A DNA stretch of 47,315 bases from a virus (IMGVR_UViG_3300033148_001550:14482-61796); one strand, 5' to 3'; counted from the stretch's first letter, positions 27,976-34,736 are shown. Made by a program: numbers and translations. Notes: generated by a model from the letters alone, not told the origin.

Positions 27976-28561
27976 TTATCTTACCTTTTAATGCATTCTC
28001 AACTTTCTTTGTTACTTTATATTTAGTAGATAAATTTTTCACTATTGCCGCTAAACCTAAATTTTTATTTTTAGCTACATAAGTTAAAACCTTATCCCAA
28101 TTATCATCCCCTATGTCTAATGTAAATTTAGCTGAAGTCTTTGGCTTCTTTACCACTGCTTGAGGAGTTGTCGCCTGGACTATATCTTCTCCTACCCATA
28201 ATGACAGACCAAGCCCATGCATAGCAACTGCTTTAGCAGTAGATCTCTGTATGGCAGTATTAACATCCATAGAAGTAATTTTGTCCAGCGTTATGCTTTT
28301 ATTTCTGTAGTCCATAATAGGTAAATAATCTATGTGTTCAATATCATTAACTATTACGCCTACCTTTACATAAGCAGTTGTTCCGTCTGAAAAAAAGTTT
28401 AAACCGGTATGTTCCGACTCATAGACTACGCGCTGGGCGTTTGGATATTTCATCTTTATCATAGCCCAAGCATTTGCCCACGACAAATAATTAAAATTAC
28501 CTTTTTTCTCGATTTTGTCTTTTACGCTAATTGTAGCGAGTTGTTCGAAATAATTTTCCAT
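27968..28561 (-). CDS. DUF1071/Sak-type single-strand annealing protein (197 aa)
   Basis: The N-terminus (FEQLATISVKDKIEKK, then NYLSWANAWAMIKMKYP at 24-40) is the DUF1071 signature, a Rad52-like annealase group. Further matches are TAYVKVGVIVND, YLPIMDYRNKSI and MDVNTAIQRSTAKAVAMHGLGL. The last 60 residues are a separate basic helical end. It would anneal complementary single strands made by the adjoining exonuclease. It abuts the next gene upstream with no gap. Confidence 0.83.
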   Translation of the reverse strand: MENYFEQLATISVKDKIEKKGNFNYLSWANAWAMIKMKYPNAQRVVYESEHTGLNFFSDGTTAYVKVGVIVNDIEHIDYLPIMDYRNKSITLDKITSMDVNTAIQRSTAKAVAMHGLGLSLWVGEDIVQATTPQAVVKKPKTSAKFTLDIGDDNWDKVLTYVAKNKNLGLAAIVKNLSTKYKVTKKVENALKGKINE

Positions 28562-28966
28562 TTACTTTGTTTTTAAAATTTGATTTAATTTATTATTATA
28601 TTTAAAATGTTTCTTAATTAACTTTTCCCTTTTACTTTTTAAGTTCTGAATATGCTTATCATTTTTACGAGTGTTTACCTCAGTCTTAATTCTATCTTCA
28701 ATTATATCAAGTTTATAAACACAATTCAAAATTGCCATCTTTAAGCAACCAATCTCCCAGCCATAAGCAGAAAAAATACTATAATGAACTGGCTCAATAA
28801 CTTTGTAGTAATTACCGCCTCTGTTTAGATCTAATATTTCAATTCTGTCTTCAAATTTTTGAATTTTTATACCCAAGTAAATAACATTTACACCCATAGG
28901 CATATCAGTTACCACTGCATACGGCTTATCAATCGCTTGTTGAAATATAGTTTCTAAGGAATACAT
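28562..28966 (-). CDS. hypothetical protein with basic coiled-coil end (134 aa)
   Basis: The N-terminal half is beta-rich (PYAVVTDMPMGVNVIYLGIKIQ; LDLNRGGNYYKVIEP). The C-terminal 50 residues are basic helix (HIQNLKSKREKLIKKHFKYN). It starts one base before the DnaA-like gene stop region and abuts the annealase gene. The basic end would suit nucleic-acid binding, but no family is recognised. Confidence 0.6.
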   Translation of the reverse strand: MYSLETIFQQAIDKPYAVVTDMPMGVNVIYLGIKIQKFEDRIEILDLNRGGNYYKVIEPVHYSIFSAYGWEIGCLKMAILNCVYKLDIIEDRIKTEVNTRKNDKHIQNLKSKREKLIKKHFKYNNKLNQILKTK

Positions 28967-28967
28967 A

Positions 28968-29264
28968 TTAATCAGCGTTAAGTATGTTACTTACTAAATT
29001 GTTTACGTCAACATCTGTTTCAATCAGCTCTTTCGCTTTATTATAGCCATGTATTATTGTTGAATGCGTTACAGTGAATCCATACTGCGCCAAAAATCTT
29101 TGAATATAGGATATTCGTATTGGTCTTTCCATGCACAAATAGTAAAGCATCTGCCTGGCATCAACTACATCTCTTCGTTTTGTTGGTGTAAACATTTCAT
29201 CAAGTGTTAGATGAAATTGTTTAGCTACTCTTTTTGCATATCCGTCAAATATTTCTTTTTTCAT
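28968..29264 (-). CDS. DnaA domain-IV-like DNA-binding protein (98 aa), copy 2
   Basis: The second stand-alone DnaA C-terminal-like protein of the window. TKRRDVVDARQMLYYLC (28-44) matches the first helix with its conserved R. IRISYIQRFLAQYGF matches the 'S...Ig..fg' helix, and THSTIIHG (66-73) matches the recognition signature D/T-H-S-T-[IV]-x-H. No ATPase domain is attached. It differs strongly from the 136-aa copy, so recent duplication is unlikely. It would bind specific sites in the phage origin, phage promoters or the host oriC. It is coupled by ATGA to the gene upstream. Confidence 0.75.
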   Translation of the reverse strand: MKKEIFDGYAKRVAKQFHLTLDEMFTPTKRRDVVDARQMLYYLCMERPIRISYIQRFLAQYGFTVTHSTIIHGYNKAKELIETDVDVNNLVSNILNAD

Positions 29265-29503
29265 TTTCTATTTAGTTTGTTAAGTTCAAACTGCAAATGA
29301 TCTATTGCTTTTTGAATGTCTTCATTTGGCGCTGGGTGCTTACTATACGCTCTAAGTATATAAGTACACGCAGTTCCTAAATGATAGTTTAAATTAAAGT
29401 TCTCAACTACCTCTCTCGCGGTGTAGTTGTTTTGTCCGTTATAATACTCTGGAGTGTCTACAAATTTTACACCTCCTGTATTGTTTTGTTCCCATTTACT
29501 CAT
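29261..29503 (-). CDS. DUF3310-like small protein (80 aa)
   Basis: VDTPEYYNGQNNYTAREVVENFNLNYHLGTACTYILRA then KHPAPNEDIQKAIDHL gives the DUF3310 layout: Y-G, E-V-x-x-x-F, a helix with G-x-A-x-x-Y-I-x-R-x-x-K, and E-D-x-x-K-A-x-x-H-L. The family is widespread in phages and has been linked to nucleotide metabolism, but its activity is not established. ATGA overlaps lie at both ends. Confidence 0.65.
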   Translation of the reverse strand: MSKWEQNNTGGVKFVDTPEYYNGQNNYTAREVVENFNLNYHLGTACTYILRAYSKHPAPNEDIQKAIDHLQFELNKLNRK

Positions 29504-29610
29504 AATATAAGTTTATATAAAAGATTAAAAATGTTATAAGCTAAAAAAAGGGAAACTAAAGTTATCCCCAACCAAGTAAAAAATTTTATAAAACGCCACT
29601 TATTTTTCAT
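29500..29610 (-). CDS. tiny single-span membrane protein (36 aa)
   Basis: MKNKWRFIKFFTWLGIT followed by LVSLFLAYNIFNLLYKLIL is basic at the start and apolar after. Its TGA overlaps the next ATG as ATGA, and its own start overlaps the 37-aa gene by 11 bases. This spacing is what the rest of the operon shows, which supports a real gene. Function unknown. Confidence 0.5.
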   Translation of the reverse strand: MKNKWRFIKFFTWLGITLVSLFLAYNIFNLLYKLIL

Positions 29611-29713
29611 CTTTATTGTGGCTTTCGTTGATAATTAACGAGCAGTTAGCTAAGTGCGTAAGCTGTATCTCGTCACACTCTTCGTCTAAGAGTTGTATAA
29701 GGTTATAGTGCAT
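29600..29713 (-). CDS. tiny acidic protein (37 aa)
   Basis: MHYNLIQLLDEECDEIQLTH then LANCSLIINESHNKDEK. It begins 44 bases after the previous gene's stop and overlaps the 36-aa membrane protein gene by 11 bases. Too short for family recognition; the coding call rests on operon packing. Confidence 0.4.
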   Translation of the reverse strand: MHYNLIQLLDEECDEIQLTHLANCSLIINESHNKDEK

Positions 29714-29757
29714 AATATTATTATATTTTATTTAATTAATGTTTACAAACATAATGA

Positions 29758-29976
29758 TTATTTGTGATAATATCTAATTACTTTAAAGTTTTTTGCTCCA
29801 ATAGGTAATAAATATTTCCGCTCGGACTTTACTTTTTTAATAGCAGAAGCTGGGCTAATCGCTTGAACTTCAACTTGTTCAAAATCATAACCCATATCTT
29901 CTCCATTCATAAACAAAAGAAACCAATATTCAACAACATAAGTTTTAGTATTATTTTTTTCTTTAATTTTTTTCAT
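29758..29976 (-). CDS. small hypothetical protein (72 aa)
   Basis: TYVVEYWFLLFMNGEDMGYDFEQVEVQAISPASAIKKVK reads as a beta-alpha-beta small domain with a central helix, then a KNFKVIRYYHK strand. Coupled by an ATGA overlap to the 104-aa gene upstream. Not recognised. Confidence 0.55.
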   Translation of the reverse strand: MKKIKEKNNTKTYVVEYWFLLFMNGEDMGYDFEQVEVQAISPASAIKKVKSERKYLLPIGAKNFKVIRYYHK

Positions 29977-30287
29977 ATCCCTATGTGTATTTTAAGCTGA
30001 ATATCCAGCCAATACCAATACTCTCCTATCTCGCTATGTAAGGCAAAATCCTCTCCTAAAGCCACTATAAACGCATCTTCTCCAATAGCAACCAAGTTTT
30101 CTATGAACTCAACAATATTGTCTACTTCTTCATAGTTCCCTTTATACCACTTTAGCCAATCAGCATAGTAAATAGCTATATTGTCATTTTCTTTTTCAAG
30201 GTAGAATAAACCAGAATTATCAACCTCTTCAAAATCTTGCTTTCTGTCGTTGGGTACGCCTATCCACACTTCGCTTCTATATCCCAT
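29973..30287 (-). CDS. acidic hypothetical protein (104 aa)
   Basis: I take the start at MGYRSEVWIGVPND (30287), which gives an 11-base overlap with the gene upstream; an earlier Met adds 21 unlikely residues. The sequence has YYADWLKWYKGNYEEVDNIVEFI and ALGEDFALHSEIGEYWYW, rich in aromatic and acidic residues. This MGYRSEV-type protein recurs in phages, but its function is not known to me. It is part of a run of acidic early proteins. Confidence 0.6.
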   Translation of the reverse strand: MGYRSEVWIGVPNDRKQDFEEVDNSGLFYLEKENDNIAIYYADWLKWYKGNYEEVDNIVEFIENLVAIGEDAFIVALGEDFALHSEIGEYWYWLDIQLKIHIGI

Positions 30288-30486
30288 TGCCACCCCAATT
30301 ATCAGCATACTCACACGCCTCGTTATACAAACTTGGATCAACCTCTTCAATAAAGTCTACAAAAAAATTAAACCACTCTACTAAATTATCTTTCTTTTTT
30401 AATTCTGTGCGTAGTGCATCAATCTGAGCATCTTTAAACTCTTTCATGTCGTCAGCACCCATTCGCCACTCTTCTTTATATCCCAT
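30277..30486 (-). CDS. small acidic helical hypothetical protein (69 aa)
   Basis: MGYKEEWRMGADDMKEFKDAQ, then a Lys/Glu helix and VEWFNFFVDFIEEVDPS. Overlaps of 11 bases at each side. Not recognised. Confidence 0.55.
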   Translation of the reverse strand: MGYKEEWRMGADDMKEFKDAQIDALRTELKKKDNLVEWFNFFVDFIEEVDPSLYNEACEYADNWGGNGI

Positions 30487-30862
30487 CTGTATCCTCTTTA
30501 TATAATTCTAAATTACTCTCCTCGACTAATTGCTGGACACTAATTTCATAAGCTCCCACTTCATACAGAAACGACATAACTGATTCTCCAATTCTAATTA
30601 GTGTCTGTTCTTTTTCTTGGTCTGAGCCACCAAAATACCAATTCAAAAACTTTTCTCTATCAACGTCGCTATTGTACGTTAGGCAATAGCTTTCAGCTTC
30701 AGACTCTAATTCAAAATATTTCCAAGACGTTCCTTGTTCAACATAGTTTCCGTCCAAATCGTAAACGTCGTGAACTACTGCGTAAGGTGTTTCTCCATAA
30801 TTTTCATCCCCAACACAATCAAATGATGGGACTCTAACTGCTTTAATTTTGTACTTTTTCAT
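30476..30862 (-). CDS. acidic hypothetical protein (128 aa)
   Basis: The N-terminal half is beta-rich (YKIKAVRVPSFDCVGDENYG, then VVHDVYDLDGNYVEQG). The C-terminal half is helical and acidic (SVQQLVEESNLELYKEDTDG). It overlaps the Api92-like gene by 20 bases. No family recognised; probably an early cytosolic protein. Confidence 0.6.
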   Translation of the reverse strand: MKKYKIKAVRVPSFDCVGDENYGETPYAVVHDVYDLDGNYVEQGTSWKYFELESEAESYCLTYNSDVDREKFLNWYFGGSDQEKEQTLIRIGESVMSFLYEVGAYEISVQQLVEESNLELYKEDTDGI

Positions 30863-31526
30863 TGTTTTCTATTATATAATTTCTATTAACTTCTATTTGA
30901 CTATAAATCTCTTTTATATCTTCGTCTGTGCAGAATGGATATAAATTTTTTAAATGCTCTATTGACATATCCTCCAACTCCTTAATACTAAACGTATCAG
31001 TTGTGGTATAATCTAAATCTTCGTAATACTCCACGACATAATCTATAAAAGACCATCTATCCTCAATATATCTCCACTCATCATAACAATAATCTTCCTC
31101 TGACACAATCTCGCCTTTATTATTAAATACAGAGCGACCAGCAAAATCATTTCCACTTTCTTCATATTCAATAATTCCATCGAGCTGGTAATGTTCACAT
31201 ATTTTTTGGACTAACGGAATCATAGGCGACCAAGCTGAGTCCCCCATTATAATAAGCTCTTCCAAATCATTGCCGTCATACTCTAAATGAAAGTCAAACC
31301 AACGAGCGCCATAAATGTCCCTCAATGATCTTTTGTACCCTGCCCATCTTTGATGTCTTTCCAGCAGAACTTTTTCGGAATCTCCTATTTTACCTTTTTC
31401 CAAAACATAATCTCCCCACTCAGCTACATAATTAGTTTGCTCATAAGTTTTTAATCTTGGAATTAATTTTTCAATGGATTCTTTTTTTCCGTTTAACCGA
31501 ATCCAATTATAACAGTGATTTGCCAT
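30843..31526 (-). CDS. Api92/YubB ferredoxin-like-domain protein (227 aa)
   Basis: Starts MANHCYNWIRLNGKKESIEKL, as these phage/plasmid proteins do (M-A-N-x-C-x-N). It continues with GARWFDFHLEYD, MGDSAWSPMIPLVQKICEHY and IEYEESGNDFAG, which match the later blocks of the fold (W-G-x-x-W, S-A-W-x-P, E-x-G-x-D-F-A-G). The C-terminal 80 residues are very acidic and Tyr-rich. The family is common in mobile elements with no settled activity. It heads the acidic early cluster. Confidence 0.65.
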   Translation of the reverse strand: MANHCYNWIRLNGKKESIEKLIPRLKTYEQTNYVAEWGDYVLEKGKIGDSEKVLLERHQRWAGYKRSLRDIYGARWFDFHLEYDGNDLEELIIMGDSAWSPMIPLVQKICEHYQLDGIIEYEESGNDFAGRSVFNNKGEIVSEEDYCYDEWRYIEDRWSFIDYVVEYYEDLDYTTTDTFSIKELEDMSIEHLKNLYPFCTDEDIKEIYSQIEVNRNYIIENNEKVQN

Positions 31527-31553
31527 AGTATTTAATTTTAATTTATATTTAAT

Positions 31554-31799
31554 TTATATTTCTAATAATATTTCTAAAACCTCGTCAGAGTTATCTCTAT
31601 CGAAATCGTGAAACGCATTCTGTATTTCTATTGTTCTTACGCCAACGCTTTTTAATACTTTTAGTGCTGGTTTTAATCCAAATCTGTGGCAAGACAAAAC
31701 AATATCTAAACTATGATATTTAACTTTATGCGCGTTTTGTTTGCAGAATGTAATGTTCCCATTTAGATAACATTCAATAAGCTCGTTTAAGTTTTCCAT
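31554..31799 (-). CDS. small hypothetical protein (81 aa)
   Basis: ENLNELIECYLNGNITFCKQ, then LDIVLSCHRFGLKPALKVL and FHDFDRDNSDEVLEILLEI. Helical, with three Cys. It follows a perfect inverted repeat on its promoter side (31820-31856), which may control it. Not recognised. Confidence 0.55.
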   Translation of the reverse strand: MENLNELIECYLNGNITFCKQNAHKVKYHSLDIVLSCHRFGLKPALKVLKSVGVRTIEIQNAFHDFDRDNSDEVLEILLEI

Positions 31800-31819
31800 A
31801 TTTTTTAATTTTAAACAAA

Positions 31820-31856
31820 TTTACACAATTTGAACATTATATCCAAATTGTGTAAA
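31820..31856. repeat. perfect 13-bp inverted repeat with 11-base spacer
   Basis: TTTACACAATTTG (31820-31832) and CAAATTGTGTAAA (31844-31856) are exact complements, sitting in the 69-bp gap between two leftward genes. No uninterrupted T run follows on either strand, so an operator or an mRNA hairpin fits better than a terminator. Confidence 0.7.
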
Positions 31857-31868
31857 CATTTTTTAATT

Positions 31869-32165
31869 CTAATCATTAAGCATATCTAATTTTTGAATCA
31901 GATCATTTGACTTTTTTTTCACCATTTTTTTTAAATGTCTATCAACTAATCCAGAGTAGATTATATTTTCCAGCATTTTTATCGTTACCAACTCTTTTAC
32001 TTTCCCTGGGCTTGAGCGAACATAAAAAGAGTCATTTGACATTATGCCACCATACTTTTTGTTTAGGTTTTTGTCCACGTCATCAAGAAAATTTTCTACT
32101 AATTCCCTAATTTCTTTTTTTGAATTGGACTTCAATTTTTCTTCAATTTGATTTAATGCTTCCAT
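31869..32165 (-). CDS. small basic helical hypothetical protein (98 aa)
   Basis: EALNQIEEKLKSNSKKEIRE, then FLDDVDKNLNKKYGGIM, VRSSPGKVKELVTIKMLEN and HLKKMVKKKSNDLIQKL. Mostly charged helices with a basic C-terminal half. No family recognised. Confidence 0.55.
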   Translation of the reverse strand: MEALNQIEEKLKSNSKKEIRELVENFLDDVDKNLNKKYGGIMSNDSFYVRSSPGKVKELVTIKMLENIIYSGLVDRHLKKMVKKKSNDLIQKLDMLND

Positions 32166-32178
32166 AATTTTAATTTTA

Positions 32179-32532
32179 TTATTGTGTTTTTAAGTCGTTT
32201 AATATTTCTTTTAATTCGTCTGCTGAAAACTCTTGCAAGTCTTTATAATCTTGGTCGTTATGGGTGTGCTTACAATAACCCCAAATTTTTTCAAGTAATT
32301 TTTTTGATGCCGTTTGCTGGAATTCATAGTCATCAATTAGATTTTCCAACTGCTCCTCATTGTATGGCTGAGGAAGGCGTTTTGTATCAACATACCCAAC
32401 TAAGTATGTTCCACCTCCGTTGCCATCATTCCAAATCTCAATGCTTTTTATATTGGTGCTACATTTATACCCCAAACCTCTTCGAGTTTCGAAATATCTT
32501 ATTGAAGTTACTTTTAAATCTTCTTTTTTCAT
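32179..32532 (-). CDS. hypothetical protein (117 aa)
   Basis: KVTSIRYFETRRGLGYKCST, then IEIWNDGNGGGTYLVGYVD gives a beta-rich N-terminus of a type seen in phage accessory proteins (TRRG-x-x-Y, then N-D-G-x-G-G-x-T). The C-terminus is acidic helix. ATGA-coupled to the 51-aa gene upstream. Confidence 0.6.
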   Translation of the reverse strand: MKKEDLKVTSIRYFETRRGLGYKCSTNIKSIEIWNDGNGGGTYLVGYVDTKRLPQPYNEEQLENLIDDYEFQQTASKKLLEKIWGYCKHTHNDQDYKDLQEFSADELKEILNDLKTQ

Positions 32533-32684
32533 TTTATTAATTGATTAATTATACTTATGTCTATTGTTCCGTATTTACTATGCACCTTATTTAGATGCTT
32601 TCTCGCGCGTTCAAACTCTTGTTTGTTAGCTGGATACTTATATAAATAAATCATCCGTCTGAGTAAGGTTATTTCGTTTATCAT
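32529..32684 (-). CDS. small basic protein (51 aa)
   Basis: MINEITLLRRMIYLYKYPAN, then KQEFERARKHLNKVHSKYG and a short end. It fills the gap between the 117-aa gene and the lipoprotein with ATGA overlaps at both ends, which is strong evidence for translation. Function unknown. Confidence 0.62.
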   Translation of the reverse strand: MINEITLLRRMIYLYKYPANKQEFERARKHLNKVHSKYGTIDISIINQLIK

Positions 32685-32833
32685 CTGCGTTTATGTTTTT
32701 TAGGTTTCCAATAGTTTTTCTTCGCCCATTTCTTTTTCATTTTAACGGCTTTACATTTTCGGTTTGTCGCACAACTGCTAACGCTTGGCGTTACCACCAG
32801 CAGACAAAGGATCATTAGAACTATTTTTCTCAT
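32681..32833 (-). CDS. small lipoprotein with very basic mature part (50 aa)
   Basis: MRKIVLMILCLLVVTPSVSS followed by C21 is a clear signal peptide with a lipobox (SVSSC). The mature 30 residues are Lys/Arg/Trp-rich (KMKKKWAKKNYWKPKKHKRR). It would sit on the inner or outer membrane as an early envelope protein. ATGA overlaps with both neighbours support it. Possible roles are superinfection exclusion or lysis help; neither is shown by the sequence. Confidence 0.7.
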   Translation of the reverse strand: MRKIVLMILCLLVVTPSVSSCATNRKCKAVKMKKKWAKKNYWKPKKHKRR

Positions 32834-33054
32834 TCTTCTATATTAAAGTTAATAAATTGGTCGTGCCTCTCCTCAATCATTTCGCCAACTTCTTGCTGGA
32901 TAAATGATTCAATTCGGTCGATTAACTCGCTGGTTTCATTTTCGTCCAGCAATTCATTTTCTACAAAGAAATTAACAAATCTTTCGTAGTAGCTTTGCGA
33001 TTGGTTGCGCTCGTTTCCGAGGTCTGACATTTCAATAAATTTTTCGTGTTGCAT
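32830..33054 (-). CDS. small acidic hypothetical protein (74 aa)
   Basis: QHEKFIEMSDLGNERNQSQS, YYERFVNFFVENELLDENET and IESFIQQEVGEMIEERHDQF. Very acidic helices, ending FNIEE. ATGA overlap with the lipoprotein gene. Not recognised. Confidence 0.6.
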   Translation of the reverse strand: MQHEKFIEMSDLGNERNQSQSYYERFVNFFVENELLDENETSELIDRIESFIQQEVGEMIEERHDQFINFNIEE

Positions 33055-33060
33055 GATTTT

Positions 33061-33327
33061 TTAATTAAATTTAAATTCTCTTATTGTTTTGCTTTGTTTG
33101 TTTGGGCTGGTGCTTGTCAGCTTGACAACTCTGTAACCTCTGCAAGTGTATCCACGCTGAGCAGATTCAGAGCCACCTAAACGCCTAAACCATTTCAATG
33201 TATCATCAGAACAAATATTTTTGTATTGCGTTTCTGTGATTTCTTCAACGCCTCGAGATTCTTCGAGGTAGGTTGTTTTTGTGTTTGGGTTTTTTACTAA
33301 TTTGATTTTTAACATTTCAATTTGCAT
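33061..33327 (-). CDS. small basic hypothetical protein (88 aa)
   Basis: The start may be Met5 (33315, MLKIKLVKNPNTKTTYL). It contains EITETQYKNICSDDTLKWFRRLGGSE and YTCRGYRVVKLTSTSP, a possible beta domain with two Cys. No family recognised. Confidence 0.58.
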   Translation of the reverse strand: MQIEMLKIKLVKNPNTKTTYLEESRGVEEITETQYKNICSDDTLKWFRRLGGSESAQRGYTCRGYRVVKLTSTSPNKQSKTIREFKFN

Positions 33328-33337
33328 AGTTTTAGAA

Positions 33338-33817
33338 TTATGCGAACAAACTTAATTGTTCGCTGGTTTGTATTTGTTTTGTTTCTTTATTTGTGAATTT
33401 TGAATAGTCGAAGCTTTTAGGGTTTGGATTCTCTCGCTCGTATGCTTTTTTGTTCTCTCTCTGCAATCTCAAAACCTCAGCATCTGAAGAAATTAATTTC
33501 TCAATCTTATTTATATATTTTGCTTTGTAGAATTTTTCTTCTCCTATCTGATTTTTTAGGCGCGTTTCCACTCGTTTACGCTCCAGCCAATAGGCAAGGC
33601 AAAAATCATTTTGCACCCAATATTTTTCGCCGTAGGTCGGTAACCCTTGCGCGTGTGCCTCTGCTTCGTCTTTGTAAAATTCCTCAACGTGCTGAGTAGT
33701 ATCAAAATTATTGATATAACGCGCGTCAGTTTCTGAGCGCTGGAGGTGTGGTCTGTGCTGGGTAGAATCTGCACACAACCAATTTAAATGATTGTCTTTG
33801 TCTATGGTTTTAAACAT
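33338..33817 (-). CDS. hypothetical protein ending in a sliding-clamp-binding motif (159 aa)
   Basis: Polar helical protein. It has LNWLCADSTQHRPHLQRSET near the start and YWVQNDFCLAYWLERKRVET in the middle. The final residues TSEQLSLFA contain QLSLF, the canonical beta-clamp-binding pentapeptide (QL[SD]LF). A free C-terminal clamp motif suggests that it docks on the host DnaN clamp; this is inference from a short motif. It overlaps the gene upstream by 8 bases. Confidence 0.62.
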   Translation of the reverse strand: MFKTIDKDNHLNWLCADSTQHRPHLQRSETDARYINNFDTTQHVEEFYKDEAEAHAQGLPTYGEKYWVQNDFCLAYWLERKRVETRLKNQIGEEKFYKAKYINKIEKLISSDAEVLRLQRENKKAYERENPNPKSFDYSKFTNKETKQIQTSEQLSLFA

Positions 33818-34175
33818 TGTAACGGCTTTTAATTTTCAAAATGTGGTACGCCATAAAATTGTAAAAGTTGTTTAAAATTTGGGACTCTGTGCGCTTTGGG
33901 TATTCGTCCACCTCTTGCAACCATTTTGCAAGGTCTAAAATCTCAGAGTAATAGCAAGGCAAAGAAATTGCAGAAGGCAAACCAGCCAACCAATTAGCAA
34001 AACGCTCTTGGGCGTTGGGGTGTCTGCGCTTGTTATATTCGTGATTAAATTCGGATTCGTAGCACTCAAATAAAAATTTGATTTTGTCCGCTGGTTTTGT
34101 TGCTGGGCAATCAATCGCAGAGCAAACAAAATTGTGCATATTTTCTAAATACTTTTTTGAATTTGTTTTCAACAT
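33810..34175 (-). CDS. hypothetical protein (121 aa)
   Basis: Helical, with HNFVCSAIDCPATKPADKIK, ERFANWLAGLPSAISLPCYY and ILDLAKWLQEVDEYPKRTES. Four Cys. This gene and its neighbour at 33338 have more GC-rich codons than genes further left. No family recognised. Confidence 0.58.
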   Translation of the reverse strand: MLKTNSKKYLENMHNFVCSAIDCPATKPADKIKFLFECYESEFNHEYNKRRHPNAQERFANWLAGLPSAISLPCYYSEILDLAKWLQEVDEYPKRTESQILNNFYNFMAYHILKIKSRYNV

Positions 34176-34207
34176 ATTTTTAAAATTTAGTAATGTTATT
34201 TACCACC

Positions 34208-34235
34208 AAAACCCCGCATTTATTTCAGTGCGAGG
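34208..34235 (-). terminator. weak intrinsic terminator or attenuator
   Basis: On the minus strand CCTCGCA and TGCGGGG (34229-34235 and 34212-34218) pair with one wobble, across a 10-base loop, and are followed by four T. It lies 20 bases after the first leftward gene. A second inverted repeat, GAGGGTTT / AAACCCTC, precedes it at 34240-34266. Confidence 0.45.
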
Positions 34236-34255
34236 CGTTGAGGGTTTGAGAGTTA

Positions 34256-34495
34256 TTAAAACCCTCTTAGACGAGTTTTAACAAACCAATAAACGGCTTG
34301 AATCCCTTCTGCGTCAAGGGTTTGTTCACATTCTTGGGCGTGTCCGTTTCCATCTCTTTTCCAGCCAGTGTCGTAATGTTTTACGCTGATTTTATTAACG
34401 TGACCACTGAAATTTATAAACCAATGGTTTGAGGTGTCGCCGTTTTCCTTTGTCGCTTCTGCTAATACTTCGAATAAATCTTTTAATGTTTTCAT
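34256..34495 (-). CDS. first leftward early gene, small hypothetical protein (79 aa)
   Basis: Start taken at MKTLKDLFEVLAEATKENGD (34495), which leaves a 28-base leader after the promoter box at 34524. It continues HWFINFSGHVNKISVKHYDTG, then CEQTLDAEGIQAVYWFVKTR. Likely a small alpha/beta protein. Being promoter-proximal to the early operon, it is probably the earliest leftward product. Family unknown. Confidence 0.6.
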   Translation of the reverse strand: MKTLKDLFEVLAEATKENGDTSNHWFINFSGHVNKISVKHYDTGWKRDGNGHAQECEQTLDAEGIQAVYWFVKTRLRGF

Positions 34496-34523
34496 AATGT
34501 TCAAATAATGTTTAAATTTTGTC

Positions 34524-34531
34524 CAAAGATA
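34524..34531 (-). promoter_or_regulatory. Bacteroidetes-type -7 box for the leftward early operon
   Basis: CAAAGATA on the plus strand reads TATCTTTG on the minus strand, 28 bases before the first leftward ATG. A CTTG lies about 20 bases further upstream (34551-34554), a partial match to the -33 TTTG. Confidence 0.55.
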
Positions 34532-34619
34532 CAATACAAAATGACATTTCCAAGCTCATACAATAGATGCAAACAAACTGCGCTTGTAACTCATTGATTT
34601 ACAGCAACTTACAGATGAA

Positions 34620-34638
34620 ATTTAGAACGATTCTAAAT
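34620..34638. repeat. operator-like palindrome ATTTAGAA-CGA-TTCTAAAT
   Basis: Perfect 8-bp arms with a 3-base centre, about 90 bases upstream of the leftward -7 box. The size and symmetry suit a dimeric repressor or activator. Confidence 0.6.
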
Positions 34639-34700
34639 AGTAAATGTTTATTATTTGGGCGTTTCGCTGGGGTATAACCTTCAACCTGTTGCCTTGTGTT

Positions 34701-34736
34701 AAATGATCTAATGTTAAAATTTTAACAAATGATCTA
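34701..34736. repeat. 16-bp palindrome flanked by direct repeats AAATGATCTA
   Basis: AAATGATCTA at 34701-34710 and 34727-34736 bracket TGTTAAAATTTTAACA (34712-34727), which is a perfect palindrome. A symmetric AT-rich core between direct repeats is a common plan for operators and initiator sites. Confidence 0.6.

Noticed and set aside
29746-29753. CAAACATA, a minus-strand TANNTTTG-type box before the tiny 37-aa gene
   Set aside because: The consensus is short and occurs often by chance in AT-rich DNA. No -33 match, and the surrounding genes look like one packed operon.
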